A stretch of 64,000 nucleotides of DNA from Indolivaga capnocytophagoides DSM 22835 (GCF_000426485.1 NZ_KE384529.1:124001-188000), one strand, 5' to 3'; positions 38,269 through 47,991 are shown, numbered from the stretch's first letter. A program made the numbers and translations. Notes: generated by a model not told the origin, from the sequence alone.

Positions 38269-39183
38269 TTACTTATTCTCCTGAAGACTCGCATAATCGA
38301 TCTGCTTCTTCAAATCATCCTTTTGTGAAGAATCTACCATCAAGAAGCCCTGATTATGATTGTATTTCTGCCCTTCGGTAACAATCCATTTCAAAAAATC
38401 CTGAGCATCCTTATTTAAATTCACATAATCTATCGTTATACTAATCGGATTTATCGGTATTAAATTTACTTTTTGATTTTCCAGTAAGTCTATGGTTTCA
38501 TCAATTCCCGAAACAATAGACTGCCATTGATCCTTTTTTAGATCTATAGGCAAGATGGTGATCCCATCTTTCAATGCTTTGCTTGTTGTATCATAAATGT
38601 ATGACAGATAATTAAAAGCAACTCCATTTGGATCTTTATTCAGTGCACTTATAATATAAATATCATCTCCTGCTATTTTTTTTCCTTTTAACTGATCCGT
38701 CTGTTTGTCGAAATACTGGGCAAAATAAATTGAGTTAGAAGTCGATAAACTACCCGAATAAATAGTTGATTCATTTTTAAAAGGATATTTACCATCACTG
38801 TCTATGTCTTTTTCAAAGAACAGTTTTTGTATTTTGTCTTTATTTAATCCCTTGTTGTTGATCTCCGTCAAAATAGGATTTTGTTTATTTACAATAGGTA
38901 AAAGTGCATAACGGGCAACCTGTAATGACAACTGCTCTTCTTTTTTCTGAGAATCATCAGCAACTACATTTATAGCAATTTTTTCCTCATCAACATCTTT
39001 TGGAGCAATTTGTATGGATACTTCCGGACGTACTTTTGCATATTCAACTATCCATGATTTCAAAATTGGATGAGTAAAATTCGCTCCTTTTATATAAATA
39101 ATATCCTTATTGTTCTGGGCCTCTAAATTAGCAATGCCTAAAACAAGTAATACAGCTATTTGAATATATTTAAATGTCTTCAT
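38269..39183 (-). CDS. Solitary PstS-like periplasmic binding protein
   Basis: 304 residues from the chosen ATG at 39183, which opens a signal peptide (MKTFKYIQIAVLLVLGIA...EAQ). The frame runs 11 codons further upstream, but that stretch lacks signal character. DIIYIKGANFTHPILKSWIVEYAKVRP resembles the start of phosphate-type solute-binding proteins, and GVAFNYLSYIYD and INPISITIDYVN fit the lobes. No transporter genes are near, so it may work with a distant pst system or as a stand-alone binding or sensing protein. Confidence 0.7.
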   Translation of the reverse strand: MKTFKYIQIAVLLVLGIANLEAQNNKDIIYIKGANFTHPILKSWIVEYAKVRPEVSIQIAPKDVDEEKIAINVVADDSQKKEEQLSLQVARYALLPIVNKQNPILTEINNKGLNKDKIQKLFFEKDIDSDGKYPFKNESTIYSGSLSTSNSIYFAQYFDKQTDQLKGKKIAGDDIYIISALNKDPNGVAFNYLSYIYDTTSKALKDGITILPIDLKKDQWQSIVSGIDETIDLLENQKVNLIPINPISITIDYVNLNKDAQDFLKWIVTEGQKYNHNQGFLMVDSSQKDDLKKQIDYASLQENK

Positions 39184-39312
39184 TTTATTACCTGATAAAT
39201 TGTGATGTAAAAACATTACAAAATAATCTAAAATTCGGAAGAGAATATATACCGTATATATGGTATATTTAAAGGATAGAGGAGATACCTAACTATGCAT
39301 ACAAAAACAAAA

Positions 39313-39341
39313 CAGTAGCATGTAATCACTACACACTACTG
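39313..39341. repeat. Duplicated 29-bp palindrome, copy A
   Basis: CAGTAG...TGTA-ATCAC-TACA...CTACTG. It differs from copy B at 4 of 29 positions, and the arms can pair. Confidence 0.7.
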
Positions 39342-39577
39342 CCTTATTGGTTTGTTTATATATATTTTTCAGATTATGCTAAAACATTAATACACAAACA
39401 GAACCAATGAACGTATATTAGGGATATTCACGTAGTCTAATTTATTATAATTTTTCATTAAAAAAATTTCTGTAATTTGACACATTACACTCAACTGAAG
39501 CTTAATTCAGAATTATAAGATTCGCTTCTTTTGAATTTATTATAAATATTATTTTTCAACTTCCCGAATAAAGTAAA

Positions 39578-39606
39578 CAGCAGAGTGTAATCACTACACC
39601 CTACTG
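39578..39606. repeat. Duplicated 29-bp palindrome, copy B
   Basis: CAGCAG...GTGTA-ATCAC-TACAC...CTACTG, same orientation as copy A, 265 bases away. The loop sequence ATCAC is identical. Confidence 0.7.
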
Positions 39607-40225
39607 CCAAATATAATTGTGTCAGTGGTATTTGCATAGAATTTGAACAACACTCAAACAAACAATTCTTTATGAATTTTGAAATACCAATACAATTATT
39701 TATACATGTACTCGGAATATATTTTTTAAGTTCGAAACTTTCATCTTCATTCTCAGAAACAGCAACAGTAAATACACCACATGATTTCAACTCTCTATAA
39801 CGAGAAGAAAAACCAAAAGATATTACATTAACCATTGACAAACCAAACTCCATTTCTGACTTAATTACTCTTTAAATTAAAATCTCTATACTCATTGACA
39901 ATATCCAATGAGATAAAAATCAAATTCCTTAAGACAAAAGTACTACAATTTTAGTAAAAAACTAATCTTTCAATAAAAAAAATCTAGTTTTTTAGCAAAA
40001 AAAATATAAAAGAAAAAACACAAAATCAATAACAAACTATATACCAATAAAATAATATCAAGTATTAAGATGAAAGCAGAGGCCTTTTTCTTTAAAAAAA
40101 AGTGAAAATAGAGATCAATACACCAATAAAACAAAGACTAAACACTAAGAAAGTAGCGAAATATATAATCGTAAGGCATGAATAAATAAAAAATAAAGAA
40201 TTTTAGTGAGTGAAAGCATTTTTTT

Positions 40226-40248
40226 ATCAAAACCTTTGATTAAATTTG
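40226..40248 (+). promoter_or_regulatory. Promoter with operator-like palindrome
   Basis: ATCAAA-ACC-TTTGAT (40226-40240) abuts TAAATTTG (40241-40248), a TAnnTTTG box, 32 bases before the regulator gene. The placement suggests autorepression, but no binding evidence exists. Confidence 0.5.
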
Positions 40249-40279
40249 CAGACACTCTTGAACAACATTTATCGAACTT

Positions 40280-40960
40280 ATGAATCCAACTACGAAAGAA
40301 AGGATTATCCAATTTATTGGATATAAGAATATTAGCAAGTCTATATTCCTAAATACAACAAATATCAAAAGGGGTTTCCTTGATAAGGACAAACTGGGCG
40401 CAAGTGTCTCTGACACCCTTCTTGCTAAGATCATAGCAAGCTATCCGGAAGTATCCCTAGAATGGCTAATTACCGGAAATGGCAATATGATCAACAAATC
40501 AAAAAACTACGGCCATAATAATAAAGATGCTTTAGCTGATAGTGAAAAACCCATCCCTCTTTATACCTTAGACAAAATAAGTAACGTAAAACATCCGGGG
40601 ATAGGCCCTTGGCGTGAAAACGAATCAGTACTGATTCCTCATATGCCGCCATGTGATGCAGCATTGTATGTACAGGTAGATACAATGTACCCAATATTGA
40701 AAACGGGAGACATAGTCCTTTACAAAAGAATTATTGACTTGGATTCATTATATTGGGGTGAAATGTACGTTATTGACCTTGAACGTCCTGATGATGAAGA
40801 TTACCTTACTTTAAAATACATCTTCAGATCCGAACTAGGCGATAGCTATATTTCTCTGCACAGCTACAACCCAATCTACCCGCCCCAGGATGTGCCTAAA
40901 GAAAGGATTAAACGCTTGGGATTTGTAAAAGCATGCATACGATATAATAGTCTGTTATAA
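40280..40960 (+). CDS. S24-like (LexA/CI-type) transcriptional regulator
   Basis: 226 residues. The N-terminal DNA-binding part has the Bacteroidota phage-repressor look (KERIIQFIGYKNISKSIF...LLAKIIASYPEVSLEWLITGNGNM). The C-terminal half is a LexA/S24 fold with YVQVDTMYPILKTGDIVLYK, where the usual GDSM nucleophile Ser is Thr, and YLTLKYIF holding the general-base Lys. Loss of Ser suggests that self-cleavage is absent or weak. It is a single gene closed by a strong terminator. Confidence 0.75.
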   Translation: MNPTTKERIIQFIGYKNISKSIFLNTTNIKRGFLDKDKLGASVSDTLLAKIIASYPEVSLEWLITGNGNMINKSKNYGHNNKDALADSEKPIPLYTLDKISNVKHPGIGPWRENESVLIPHMPPCDAALYVQVDTMYPILKTGDIVLYKRIIDLDSLYWGEMYVIDLERPDDEDYLTLKYIFRSELGDSYISLHSYNPIYPPQDVPKERIKRLGFVKACIRYNSLL

Positions 40961-40978
40961 GCAAAAAGCTCAACAAAA

Positions 40979-41012
40979 AAAGCAGAATACAAAATTGTAT
41001 TCTGCTTTTCTA
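40979..41012. terminator. Bidirectional terminator
   Basis: AAAGCAGAATACAA (40979-40992) pairs with TTGTATTCTGCTTT (40995-41008), T-rich on both sides. It separates the regulator from convergent fba. Confidence 0.85.
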
Positions 41013-41030
41013 TATAATATAAAACTAAAA

Positions 41031-42026
41031 TTAAGCTTTACCTGCACTACCAAGTACTGCTTCAATTTTATGTTTGTATAATTTTTTCATATTATCACGA
41101 GCTGGTCCCAGATATTTACGAGGGTCGAATTCAGCCGGTTTAGTTGCAAAAACTTCACGTACAGCAGCAGTCAAAGCAAGACGGCTATCTGAGTCGATAT
41201 TGATTTTACAAACAGCAGAAGCAGCAGCTCTACGTAATTGCTCTTCAGGAATACCGATTGCATCTTTCAATGCACCACCATATTTATTAATAGTAGCAAC
41301 TTGATCTTGAGGAACTGAAGATGCTCCGTGCAACACGATAGGGAATCCAGGAAGTTCTTTTTCTACTTCTTCAAGGATATCAAAACGCAATGGAGGAGGA
41401 ACCAATATACCATTAGCATCTTTAGTACATTGTTCAGGTGTAAATTTATTAGCACCGTGAGATGTACCGATAGAGATAGCCAAAGAATCACAACCTGTTC
41501 TTGTTGCAAAGTCTACAACTTCTTCAGGTTGAGTATACGTATGGTGTTCTGCAACTACATCATCTTCGATACCGGCAAGTACACCTAGTTCACCTTCAAC
41601 TGTTACGTCAAACTGGTGAGCATACTCTACTACTTTTTTAGTAAGAGCGATATTTTCTTCATATGGAAGGTGAGAACCATCGATCATAACTGAAGAGAAA
41701 CCTGAATCGATACATTCTTTACAAGTTTCGAATGTATCACCGTGGTCAAGGTGAAGTACGATTTGAGGATTTTCCCAACCTAAACTTTTTGCATATTCTA
41801 CAGCTCCTTGAAGCATGTAACGCAATAAAATAGGATTTGCATATTGACGAGCACCTTTTGAAGCTTGAACAATAACAGGAGATTTTGTTTCAGCAGCAGC
41901 TTGTACAATTGCCTGCAATTGCTCCATATTATTAACATTGAACGCAGGGATTGCATATCCGCCTTTTACAGCTTTTGCGAACATGTCTCTTGTATTTACA
42001 AGACCTAATTCTTTGTAACTTACCAT
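41031..42026 (-). CDS. fba: Fructose-bisphosphate aldolase, class II
   Basis: Zinc-dependent glycolytic and gluconeogenic aldolase of 331 residues. The zinc-binding HLDHGDTFE is at about 91-99 and MIDGSHLPYEEN at about 113-124, GELGVLAGIED follows, and VLHGASSVP carries the later His. The long ATP-type chain matches the Bacteroides form. It is a single gene; codon use is like that of a highly expressed gene. Confidence 0.96.
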   Translation of the reverse strand: MVSYKELGLVNTRDMFAKAVKGGYAIPAFNVNNMEQLQAIVQAAAETKSPVIVQASKGARQYANPILLRYMLQGAVEYAKSLGWENPQIVLHLDHGDTFETCKECIDSGFSSVMIDGSHLPYEENIALTKKVVEYAHQFDVTVEGELGVLAGIEDDVVAEHHTYTQPEEVVDFATRTGCDSLAISIGTSHGANKFTPEQCTKDANGILVPPPLRFDILEEVEKELPGFPIVLHGASSVPQDQVATINKYGGALKDAIGIPEEQLRRAAASAVCKINIDSDSRLALTAAVREVFATKPAEFDPRKYLGPARDNMKKLYKHKIEAVLGSAGKA

Positions 42027-42533
42027 TGTTTTTAATTTAATTATATATAAATACTGATTAATTCAAATAATCTATACAAAAATAGAAAATAATGTGATAA
42101 AAACACACCTCAAAACTCATTAAATTACATTTCGAGAGCAGAACAATAAACAAATTCACAAAATGCAATCCGGGCATTTCAAAGTTCCTTAATTTTTATC
42201 AGAACAGATTACATTTCAACAATTACTGACAGCTGGTTTAATGAGATTATAAATTAGACCAATTATAAATTAGCCGATACTTCTACTTTATGTTAATATA
42301 ACAACAAGCTGATACACTAAGTTTTACTTCTCATCAATAGATTTTATCGATATCCCATAAACAAGAAATCTTTCAGAGGCTATTTTTTATTGGTAATTTT
42401 GTATGTATCAACTAGAAAGAGATAAGAAATAGGGCCTTCAATTTTTTATTCGGAATATAATAAGGCCTGTACACTTAAAAAAACACGATCGATCAACAAG
42501 AATATCAATATCAACTAAAAACTATCAAAACAA
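42027..42533. other. Non-coding region between fba and rubrerythrin
   Basis: About 500 bases between divergent genes, A/T-rich. Apart from a -7 box at 42394-42401 no feature is recognised. Confidence 0.5.
42394..42401 (+). promoter_or_regulatory. -7 box for rubrerythrin
   Basis: TAATTTTG fits TAnnTTTG, about 130 bases before the rubrerythrin ATG. Confidence 0.45.
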
Positions 42534-43112
42534 ATGGAAAAGAGTATTAAAGGTACTGAAACAGAAAAATGCCTTCTAAAATCATTTGCCGGCGAATCTC
42601 AGGCAAGACAGCGCTATACAATGTTTGCAAAAGTAGCTAAAAATGAAGGTTACATGCAGATAGCTGCTATATTCGAAGAAACAGCCAACCAAGAAAAAGA
42701 GCATGCTGAACGTATGTTTAAATACATGGAAGGCGGAATGGTTGAAATCACAGTTTCATATCCTGCAGGAAAAATAGGCACAACCGAAGAAAATCTGATT
42801 GAAGCCGCAGCCGGAGAACACGAAGAATGGGCTCAGGATTATCCTGCATTTGCAGAGATAGCTGAAAAAGAAGGATTTAAACAAATAGCCACCATGTATC
42901 GCATGATTGCCAAAGTGGAAAACATGCACGAAGACCGCTACAAAGCATTGCTAGCCCGTGTTCAATCGGGAGAAGTATTCTTACGTGAAGAAGCTATCGA
43001 CTGGCAGTGTATGAATTGCGGTTTTGTTATCACAAGCAAAACAGCTCCAAAACAATGTCCTGCATGCTTACACCCTCAGGCTTATTTTGAACCTTTGAAA
43101 TGGAATTTCTAA
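42534..43112 (+). CDS. rbr: Rubrerythrin
   Basis: A 192-residue peroxide-reducing protein of anaerobes. The N-terminal four-helix domain provides the di-iron ligands (FAGESQARQRY, EETANQEKEHAERM, EAAAGEHEEW, KVENMHEDRY) and the C-terminal rubredoxin domain has CMNCG and CPAC. It reduces H2O2 in the cytoplasm with electrons from a rubredoxin partner. It is a single gene with a strong terminator. Confidence 0.97.
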   Translation: MEKSIKGTETEKCLLKSFAGESQARQRYTMFAKVAKNEGYMQIAAIFEETANQEKEHAERMFKYMEGGMVEITVSYPAGKIGTTEENLIEAAAGEHEEWAQDYPAFAEIAEKEGFKQIATMYRMIAKVENMHEDRYKALLARVQSGEVFLREEAIDWQCMNCGFVITSKTAPKQCPACLHPQAYFEPLKWNF

Positions 43113-43130
43113 TAACTCCTTACCAACTTC

Positions 43131-43164
43131 AAAAAAAGCGACTTTAAATAAGTCGCTTTTTTTG
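43131..43164 (+). terminator. Terminator after rubrerythrin
   Basis: AAAAAAAGCGACTT (43131-43144) pairs with AAGTCGCTTTTTTT (43150-43163). Confidence 0.85.
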
Positions 43165-43198
43165 TTTCGTTTTCACAAGAATATTCATAAAGGATCAT

Positions 43199-43206
43199 TA
43201 CTTTTG
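43199..43206 (+). promoter_or_regulatory. -7 box for the DUF3857 gene pair
   Basis: TACTTTTG fits TAnnTTTG, 25 bases before the first ATG. Confidence 0.5.
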
Positions 43207-43230
43207 TGAATAAATCTTAACGAATAAAAC

Positions 43231-45075
43231 ATGCACTACATAACACTATTGGCAGGTTTTCTATTATCTATTTTATCATTGAGCGCAGAAGATATACATG
43301 ACTGTGAAATATTATACAGGTCATCACACTATCTAATAAAAGACAATAAATTAACATTGACAGACTCTATTTCCTTACAGATCAATAACAGAGATGGAGA
43401 AAATCAGGCAACAATTAGCATTCCATATTCCAAAGGAGATAAAATCAGCATCGGAGAAGCTTGGATTGAAGATATGCAGGGAAATATCATCCGTAAACTA
43501 CGAAACAAAGAGATTTTGGATCGCAGCTATATTTCGAACATTTCGCTATACGAAGATGACTTTGTTAAAGAATTTTCATTAAAACACAATCAATATCCTT
43601 ATATTATAAAGTATTCATACAAGATTATATACCCGAGATTTCTCCAAATAGCGACATTTGACTATACTCAACGGCAAATACCCGTAAAGGAAGCTATAGT
43701 CTCAGTTGAAACGCCACCGGACTTCAAGATAAAATATCAACAAAAGAATATTACTGATCCGGAGATAATTAAAAGTAAGGAGTCAACAATATATAAGTGG
43801 ATATTTTCATTTCTTCCTCAAAAAAAGGAAAGATATGGAACAGTCAACGATTCACAACAACCGATATTAAGCATTGTCCCTCTAAACTTTAATTATGGAG
43901 TAAGTGGAAGCTTTGAAAACTGGAACACCTTCGGCAACTGGATATATCGATTGAATCAAAACAGAGATATATTGCCTGAAACAGAAAAACTAAAGATTGA
44001 CGAGCTCTTAAAAAGCCGAAAAGACAAAAAAGATAAAATAAGAACACTATACCACTATCTTCAGGATTACAACAGATATATTAATGTCTCGCTAAACATT
44101 GGAGGATTACAAACATATCCTGCCGATTATGTAACAACGAATCATTATGGAGACTGCAAGGCACTTACAAATTATATGTTATCCATACTTAAATATGCAG
44201 GGATAGAGTCTTTCTACACACTGATAAATTCCGATACCTCAATAAAGGACATTGATACGACATTTGCTCATCAAACATTTAACCATGTTATCCTAACGGT
44301 TCCTCTCGAAGAAGATACACTTTTTATTGAATGTACAAGCAAAACTCTTCCTTTAGGATATATACATTCATCTATACAAGGGCGAAAAGCTTTACTTATC
44401 ACCGAAAATAATAGCCGCCTGATCAACATCCCTGCCCTATCTGACAGTGATGTATTATGTAATACAAACATTGAGGCTCAAATCGATGCAAATGCCAATA
44501 ATACAGGGATCATATCTGCAATGACAACCCTGCGGGGCATCGAATTCGAAGAAATGAATTATATCGTTTCAAACAAGAACAAAAGTGCATACGAAAAATA
44601 TATCATTTCAAACATTATACCTAAAACAATAGATCAACCGACCATCAACATCGGAGAAATAGACAGAGACAGTCTCTTCATAAAGATCAAAGCTAAGGGT
44701 CAAACAGGTTACTCATTCAAAAAAATAGGCAAGAACATTGCTATCACACCTATAAACAACCCAATACCGACATTGGAAAGTATCGAAAACCGGAAAAGAG
44801 GTATACAGATTGACTACCCGACACACAGAACAGAGAATCATACATACGAAATACTGAATGAATCCATCTCAAAAATACCGGACAATATCACGATCATCAG
44901 CCCATACGGCAACTATACACTAAAATTCGATAAAGATGGAAGCAAGCTCCACATACAAAAATCCTTCCTTATCAGATCGGGAAGATATACAATAGATGAA
45001 TATGCTAACTTTTTTGATTTTATCAAAAAAATAAGAAATATCGAAACAAAAAAATATTATATAGAAATACTATGA
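43231..45075 (+). CDS. DUF3857/transglutaminase-like secreted protein, active-type
   Basis: 614 residues with a short signal peptide (about 1-19, ending LSLSAED). The N-terminal half is a DUF3857-type beta domain; a transglutaminase-like core begins near 265 (KIRTLYHYLQDY), with the catalytic set intact: Cys in YGDCKALTNYML (about 312), His in FNHVILTVP (about 351) and an acidic residue in FIECTSKTLPLG. The C-terminus is another beta domain. Function is unknown for this Bacteroidota family; it is likely periplasmic. It overlaps the next, related gene by 4 bases (ATGA). Confidence 0.8.
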   Translation: MHYITLLAGFLLSILSLSAEDIHDCEILYRSSHYLIKDNKLTLTDSISLQINNRDGENQATISIPYSKGDKISIGEAWIEDMQGNIIRKLRNKEILDRSYISNISLYEDDFVKEFSLKHNQYPYIIKYSYKIIYPRFLQIATFDYTQRQIPVKEAIVSVETPPDFKIKYQQKNITDPEIIKSKESTIYKWIFSFLPQKKERYGTVNDSQQPILSIVPLNFNYGVSGSFENWNTFGNWIYRLNQNRDILPETEKLKIDELLKSRKDKKDKIRTLYHYLQDYNRYINVSLNIGGLQTYPADYVTTNHYGDCKALTNYMLSILKYAGIESFYTLINSDTSIKDIDTTFAHQTFNHVILTVPLEEDTLFIECTSKTLPLGYIHSSIQGRKALLITENNSRLINIPALSDSDVLCNTNIEAQIDANANNTGIISAMTTLRGIEFEEMNYIVSNKNKSAYEKYIISNIIPKTIDQPTINIGEIDRDSLFIKIKAKGQTGYSFKKIGKNIAITPINNPIPTLESIENRKRGIQIDYPTHRTENHTYEILNESISKIPDNITIISPYGNYTLKFDKDGSKLHIQKSFLIRSGRYTIDEYANFFDFIKKIRNIETKKYYIEIL

Positions 45076-47039
45076 AATTACTTTTCACACTATACCTCAT
45101 ACTGGGAATAGCAAGTCTATGTTCAGCACAAGAGAATTATTCCGAACAATACGGAAAAATAACTCAATACGAGATGTCCATGACCGAATATGAAAATGAT
45201 CCGGAAGCTGAAGCTCTCGTTATATACAGCTTAGGGAATAATTATTTTCGGGGGGATGACGGTGTTGGTTTTTTTCTGCATATGGAGGTCAGTAAAAAAA
45301 TAAAAATATTCAAACAAGCAGGTGTAAGCTATGCCAATATAGAGATTCCTTACTATACCGGAGATCGGGGAGCAGAAGAAATTCAGGATATAGAAGCCAT
45401 TGTTTATAACATGGAAGGCGGTAAACTTGTAAAAAGCTATCTCGACAAGAAAAAAATATTCGAGGAGAAAGTAAACAGCGATTATTTTTTAAAAAAATTA
45501 GCCCTCCCCGATGTTAGGGAAGGATCCATTATTGAATACAAATACAAAATAAAAACTCCTTATTTTTTCAACATGAGAAGATGGTATTTTCAAGAAAAGA
45601 TACCAGTTATTCATAGTCGTTTAAATTATAAAGCGATACCATATTACGAGTACACATACATAGTCAGAGGAACTACAGAATTTGACGAATTCGAAACAAA
45701 AACTCCTAATCGCGATGTTTCTTTTGCAGGACTTACATACAAAGAAAAAGAATATACATTCGGGATGAAAAACTTACAAGCCTTCAGGGACGAAGATTTT
45801 ATCAGCTCCGAAAAGGATTATATAATCAGTATTATTTTTCAGATTTCACGAACATACTCATTCTATAATGGGGCAAAAAGAGATTACATGTCGACATGGC
45901 CCGATATGTGTGACGAATTTCTTAAATTCTCAAATTTCGGCAAGTACATCAAAGACAGTGAAAAAGAGGCGAAGAAAGTATTACCAGCCCTGAATCTGAC
46001 CGGAGCTTCAACTTTAGAACAAGCTAAGTTAATCACCCAATATGTAAGGAACATGTATAGTTGGGATGGATTTAACGACAAATTTTCAACAAATAAACTT
46101 TCGGATTTTCTTAAATTAAAAAAAGGAAATGTTGCAGACATCAATCTGTACCTAATCGGCCTGTTAAAAGCCGCCAACATAAGTACTAATCCTGTTGTAT
46201 TAAGTACGAGAGCAAATGGAGCAATAAGTAAGTCTCACCCCTTTCAACAATATCTAAACTACGTAATAGCAAGGGTTTCTATAGATGGATATACATATTT
46301 TATCGATGCATCTGAACCATTACGGTATTTCGACGAATTACCGACAAGATGCATAAATGTCGAAGGATTGGTCGTAAAGCCAAAATCTGAAGAATGGACA
46401 GTAACTTCGCAAAAAGAGATAGCCTCTACCTGTAAAAAATTTAAAATAAACATAAAACCAGAAAAATCACTTTTAGATGTAGACATATCATACACACTGA
46501 AAGGAGAAGATGCATACCAATATAGAGATATCTATGGAGGTAAAGACGAAAATTTGAAAGAATATTTCAGAAAAAAAAATAACATCTTAGATATAGACAG
46601 TCTGAATATACAAAATTACGACAAAGCCGATCAGCCTTTTGAGTTTACATTTAAGACCCAGACTTCATTTGAAAACGTATCAGGGAAACTCTTCATACAC
46701 CCTTTTTGCAATTTATCGGTGTCTCAAAATATATTTAAGCACGAAAAGAGGTCACTCCCTGTGGATCTGGTGTATCTCCAGGAAGAATCATTCGTTTCTA
46801 CGATTACAATACCCGAAGGATATAAAATAGAACACTTGCCGGATTCGGTTGATCACAATGGACGGATCATGGCAATCCTTTACAAAACGAAAGTTACAGA
46901 CAATACAATTCAAATAGAAGCATCATATAAATTTCAAGCAAATATATATGATGCGAAAGATTATATTCGATTAAAAAATTCTTTCGCTGTTCTAACCAAA
47001 CATTTATCAGATATGATTGTTCTATCGCGAAAGGAATAA
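45072..47039 (+). CDS. DUF3857/transglutaminase-like protein, catalytic Cys missing
   Basis: 655 residues with a signal peptide (MKLLFTLYLILGIASLCSAQ). The layout matches the upstream gene, with a DUF3857 domain (VSKKIKIFKQAGVSYANIEI) and a transglutaminase-like core. The site equivalent to the catalytic Cys reads KKGNVADINLYLIGLL, with Val in its place, so this copy is probably not an enzyme. It may be a binding or scaffold partner of the intact neighbour, with which it is translationally coupled. Confidence 0.78.
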   Translation: MKLLFTLYLILGIASLCSAQENYSEQYGKITQYEMSMTEYENDPEAEALVIYSLGNNYFRGDDGVGFFLHMEVSKKIKIFKQAGVSYANIEIPYYTGDRGAEEIQDIEAIVYNMEGGKLVKSYLDKKKIFEEKVNSDYFLKKLALPDVREGSIIEYKYKIKTPYFFNMRRWYFQEKIPVIHSRLNYKAIPYYEYTYIVRGTTEFDEFETKTPNRDVSFAGLTYKEKEYTFGMKNLQAFRDEDFISSEKDYIISIIFQISRTYSFYNGAKRDYMSTWPDMCDEFLKFSNFGKYIKDSEKEAKKVLPALNLTGASTLEQAKLITQYVRNMYSWDGFNDKFSTNKLSDFLKLKKGNVADINLYLIGLLKAANISTNPVVLSTRANGAISKSHPFQQYLNYVIARVSIDGYTYFIDASEPLRYFDELPTRCINVEGLVVKPKSEEWTVTSQKEIASTCKKFKINIKPEKSLLDVDISYTLKGEDAYQYRDIYGGKDENLKEYFRKKNNILDIDSLNIQNYDKADQPFEFTFKTQTSFENVSGKLFIHPFCNLSVSQNIFKHEKRSLPVDLVYLQEESFVSTITIPEGYKIEHLPDSVDHNGRIMAILYKTKVTDNTIQIEASYKFQANIYDAKDYIRLKNSFAVLTKHLSDMIVLSRKE

Positions 47040-47054
47040 GTACCTTATAAATAA

Positions 47055-47086
47055 AAAAAGAAAGCATTCAAGCTTTCTTTTTTTAT
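47055..47086. terminator. Bidirectional terminator
   Basis: AAAGAAAGC pairs with GCTTTCTTT (47072-47080), flanked by A- and T-runs. It separates the DUF3857 pair from the convergent regulator. Confidence 0.75.
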
Positions 47087-47385
47087 TTATTATTTATGAG
47101 TCGTTCCAAAGCGTTAATATGCTCTTTAAACACCTGTCGACCTTTCTCTGTAACGCTATATGAAGTATTGGGTTTACGCCCTACAAACTGCTTCTTAACT
47201 ACGATTACTTCTTCTTTCTCCAAAGCCTTAAGGTGGCTAGCCAGATTCCCGTCTGTTACATTCAGCAGATCCTTAATTGTATTAAAATCCACACTATCAT
47301 TGACAACCAATACAGACATAATACCTAGACGCACACGGCTGTCAAAGACTTTATTTAATCCTGATATTATATCTTTCATAACCAA
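47083..47385 (-). CDS. Winged-helix transcriptional regulator
   Basis: 100 residues with a single winged-helix domain: FDSRVRLGIMSVLVV, the recognition helix region LLNVTDGNLASHLKALEKEEVI, and the wing VKKQFVGRKPNTSYSVTEKG. It matches the HTH_34/ArsR-like group that lacks a ligand domain. It follows the membrane-protein gene after 3 bases, a pairing common in Bacteroidota, so it probably regulates that operon. Confidence 0.85.
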   Translation of the reverse strand: MVMKDIISGLNKVFDSRVRLGIMSVLVVNDSVDFNTIKDLLNVTDGNLASHLKALEKEEVIVVKKQFVGRKPNTSYSVTEKGRQVFKEHINALERLINNK

Positions 47386-47388
47386 ATA

Positions 47389-47991
47389 TCACTTTTTCCG
47401 AACCTTATAATCGTATTTCAAATACATATAAGCTCCATATATAATATGTAATAAACCAAAACCTATAGTCCAAATCAACAATCCAGACTGAGGAATAAAA
47501 CCGGCAATAAAACCCAAAAGTATTTCACAGGCTCCAAGTACTCGTATATCAGAATAACTACGAGCACCAAAACCAATCAGGGCAATACCATAAAAGATCA
47601 ACATTGTTGGAGCAACAAGCGATGGACAATCATTATGAAGGAGAATAATACAAAATACACCTCCTATAACAAGAGGAATTCCTCCATCCCTGAAAAGACC
47701 AAAAGAGATCCCATTAAACAGCTTCACTCCTGATTTTTGAGCCTTTCTCCAAGAAAAATAAACACCCAAAGCCACAGATAAAATCAACACTAAAGCCGAT
47801 AGTATAAATAAATCTGTCAACATACTGCCTGTAACAGATAAACTATCATACACTATTTTATAAGCGATCATAGCACCAACAAGAGCCACACAACCGGCTG
47901 CCACACCAGATATACCACTAAGAGTCAAAAATTTGCTTGACTTTTCCATAGTAGAACGTATATATCTTAAATCATCTATATTTTCACTCAT
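47389..47991 (-). CDS. Six-helix membrane protein
   Basis: 200 residues with about six hydrophobic helices after a short N-terminal helix (DDLRYIRSTMEKSS). No catalytic or transport motif was recognised. It is the first gene of a two-gene operon with a winged-helix regulator and lies behind a long A/T-rich leader. Function unknown. Confidence 0.7.
   Translation of the reverse strand: MSENIDDLRYIRSTMEKSSKFLTLSGISGVAAGCVALVGAMIAYKIVYDSLSVTGSMLTDLFILSALVLILSVALGVYFSWRKAQKSGVKLFNGISFGLFRDGGIPLVIGGVFCIILLHNDCPSLVAPTMLIFYGIALIGFGARSYSDIRVLGACEILLGFIAGFIPQSGLLIWTIGFGLLHIIYGAYMYLKYDYKVRKK

Larger units (their letters stand above)
39184..40279. other. Gene-poor A/T-rich region with duplicated palindrome
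   Basis: About 1.1 kb with no gene I can support. A minus-strand frame at 39491-39853 lacks any recognisable feature and overlaps the duplicated palindrome, so it is not called. The region holds the two 29-bp palindromes and ends with the promoter and operator-like site of the S24-type regulator. Confidence 0.5.

Noticed and set aside
39313-39606. CRISPR-like repeats
   Set aside because: Only two copies, 265 bases apart, with no regular spacers or cas genes.
39491-39853. 120-codon minus-strand frame
   Set aside because: No domain, signal or helix pattern; it overlaps the duplicated palindrome and lies in A/T-rich non-coding sequence.
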